From positions 1-64,000 of the forward strand of contig JADLAK010000095.1 of the NCBI GenBank assembly GCA_020848275.1: 64,000 nt of DNA. The letters run 5' to 3'. This document shows positions 62,575-64,000 of this stretch, one piece after another. A program made the position numbers and the translations under genes. The DNA is from Planctomycetota bacterium. GTDB lineage: Bacteria > Planctomycetota > UBA8742 > UBA2392. The notes beneath the pieces were generated by a model. That model was not told the DNA's origin and did no database searches. It worked only from the letters and a program-made list of their open reading frames with translations. The stretch's first letter is position 1. Every line of letters starts with the position of its first letter.

Positions 62575-64000
62575 ATGAGGTACTTCATTGCGGTGGCGGT
62601 GGCTTGCGGCCTTGCGTTGGTGGCATGTTCGACAGCACCGGCGCCGGTCACAAATAGTTCTTCGCCAGCCAAGCAGATCTCACCGTCCAAGCCGACGCTG
62701 CAACCGGATGCAAAGCCTCATGTAGAGGCCGCAGCCCAGCCGCCGGGTACTCGCCGCGCACCAGTTCCGCGCAAGCGCGGCTTTGGCGAAATCGATGCCC
62801 TGATTGACGACCTCGGCAAGGTTGATGTTTCGTCGCCCGGCACAGCCAGTTTTTCGACCGGGTTTGGCTTTGCGCCGCTCCCCGAGAATGATTACGCGTC
62901 GGTATTGATCCTTACGCATGAGGACATGGGCTATCATCCGTCGTTCACCAAGCTTGTCGCGTTGGGACCCAAAGCCATTCCCGCGCTGCTCGACGCTCTT
63001 GAAGACCCGACCCCAACCAGCCTTATGGCCGGCGGCGGCTTCATCAGCTGGTGCCGCGAGGGCCACGAACTCGACCGGGGTGAATTGAACGAGGCTGAAA
63101 GAAAAGCACTAGCAGCGTTCCCCTACCCGTACAACGACGAGGGAGATTTTGAGCAGCCCGACTTTTGGGAGCCCCCGAAGGGTAAGCACGACTGGGAAGT
63201 GCACTATCGCGTGAAGGTCGGCGATCTTTGCTTCGCCATCCTCGGCCAGATTACCAACTGCCATCTTCATGCAGTGCGTTACCAGCCCTCGGGCGGCCTG
63301 ATGATTAACAGCCCTGTGCACGATCCGTGGCTTGCTGATTGCCTGCGCGCGATTTGGAAAAACAGCGAGCCCGCCGCGCGTTTGAAACGGACGCTCCTGG
63401 CCGACCTGAGGAGTACAAACGATAGGAACCGCAGGCGCTCTCCCGGTGCGGCGACGCGTCTGCTCTATTATTTCGGCGAGCAGTGTGCACTCGACGTGTT
63501 GGCGCGGCTGGACCGCGAGAACTGGCTGCGCTATCCACGTTCCGTTGATTTCATCAACGCGATCCGGTTTTCAACGGCACCGGCCGCTCAAGCGAGGCTC
63601 GCGCACTTGTTCCGCGCCACGGCCGACATTCCGGTGGCCGACTCGATTCTGCCGGTCATCCTGGCCAAGGAGCCCCAGGTCTACGCCAAGCTGTTGAGCC
63701 GCGTCTATCCCATACGCCGGACCAACGACATTCCCAAACCCGGCGGCGGGTTCGTTTCTCAGAAGGCGTTGATCCTGACCGCCGCAAACAGCACCGACCC
63801 CCGCATTACCGTAGAACTCGCGCGTTGCTGCGAGGGAGTGCTCACCACCGAAGAGATGTACACCTGTGTTCCCGCCGGGGCAAAGCACCGCCCTGTCGAG
63901 ACGCTGGCCTTCGTCAAGGATTGGCTTGCAAACCACTTGGCAGATTACGAGATCCCGCGCGGCGACGGAACGACACTGCTGCTGGTTGCGGCCACGTGCT
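62575..64000 (+). CDS. Putative lipoprotein of unknown function (3' partial)
   Basis: The frame from ATG 62575 is open to the window end (475 codons, no stop). The N-terminus (MRYFIAVAVACGLALVACST) has a lipobox LVAC with Cys18, then a Pro/Ala/Lys-rich linker of about 50 residues. The mature part contains LVALGPKAIPALLDALEDPTP, a HEAT/armadillo-like helical repeat signature. Further Trp/Cys-containing segments include FISWCREGHELDRGE, and a long Arg-rich helical part follows. No catalytic motif is recognised. Its C-terminus lies outside the window. Confidence 0.75.
   Translation, partial: MRYFIAVAVACGLALVACSTAPAPVTNSSSPAKQISPSKPTLQPDAKPHVEAAAQPPGTRRAPVPRKRGFGEIDALIDDLGKVDVSSPGTASFSTGFGFAPLPENDYASVLILTHEDMGYHPSFTKLVALGPKAIPALLDALEDPTPTSLMAGGGFISWCREGHELDRGELNEAERKALAAFPYPYNDEGDFEQPDFWEPPKGKHDWEVHYRVKVGDLCFAILGQITNCHLHAVRYQPSGGLMINSPVHDPWLADCLRAIWKNSEPAARLKRTLLADLRSTNDRNRRRSPGAATRLLYYFGEQCALDVLARLDRENWLRYPRSVDFINAIRFSTAPAAQARLAHLFRATADIPVADSILPVILAKEPQVYAKLLSRVYPIRRTNDIPKPGGGFVSQKALILTAANSTDPRITVELARCCEGVLTTEEMYTCVPAGAKHRPVETLAFVKDWLANHLADYEIPRGDGTTLLLVAATC

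Noticed and set aside
1-64000. tRNA, rRNA or tRNA-Sec genes in the window
   Set aside because: Reading the intergenic gaps by eye gave no cloverleaf-like segment with the usual TTCGA/CCA features; a covariance-model scan would be needed to exclude them fully.

Overview
The window is high-GC chromosomal DNA from a diderm bacterium that makes lipid A (LpxK, two LpxL/HtrB-type acyltransferases). It has many exported proteins: NHL-repeat lipoproteins, a leucine-rich-repeat protein, redoxins, and a giant protein with a Cys-type C-terminal sorting tail. The style (large NHL/Ig-like lipoproteins, TMTC-like TPR protein, paralogous exported families, many short dispersed palindromes) suggests Planctomycetota or a neighbouring environmental phylum. 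That is an impression, not a proof. No rRNA, tRNA, CRISPR array, transposase or phage gene was recognised.

Layout. 1-8.9 kb: the end of an alkaline-phosphatase-superfamily enzyme, then a molybdenum hydroxylase of the 4-hydroxybenzoyl-CoA reductase type. Its three subunits are split by a GT87-like membrane protein and by a small, lower-GC accessory patch. That patch holds a frameshifted DUF6232-like gene and a 67-bp duplication of the large-subunit gene end. 9-10.5 kb: a MoxR/ChlI-like AAA+ ATPase. 10.6-14.9 kb: the most striking region, three exported thioredoxin-fold proteins whose reading frames are interrupted at the same codon by TGA. In each the TGA reads as selenocysteine in a U-G-P-C active site, and a short hairpin of bacterial SECIS type follows immediately. 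A fourth paralogue has Ser and Ala at the two redox positions and no hairpin. 15-23.2 kb: a membrane protein, lpxK, two lipid A acyltransferase paralogues, a small membrane protein, a bifunctional salicylyl/anthraniloyl-CoA monooxygenase-reductase, and a PlsC-type acyltransferase.

23.2-32.8 kb: three consecutive NHL-repeat/Ig-like lipoproteins on the minus strand. 33.1-37.5 kb: a 1470-residue TMTC-like membrane plus TPR protein. 38-49.6 kb: mostly housekeeping genes (HU, tsaE, ornithine-aminotransferase-like, mutS, ferredoxin-NADP reductase-like) mixed with uncharacterised exported or anchored proteins. 49.7-57.5 kb: a six-gene tandem array of exported paralogues with a YEWG motif, apparently one operon ending in a strong terminator. 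57.8-61.1 kb: a large surface protein. 61.3-64 kb: an acyl-CoA dehydrogenase and a lipoprotein cut by the window end.

How the genes may work together. The TGA/hairpin redoxins imply that the host has a selenocysteine system (SelA/B/D and tRNA-Sec elsewhere) and uses it in envelope thiol-disulfide chemistry. The Mo-hydroxylase, the salicylyl-CoA hydroxylase-like fusion and the acyl-CoA dehydrogenase all fit CoA-thioester (possibly aromatic) metabolism, but they are not one operon. Several families of short palindromic or inverted repeats are scattered between genes, and some lie in frame inside conserved genes.
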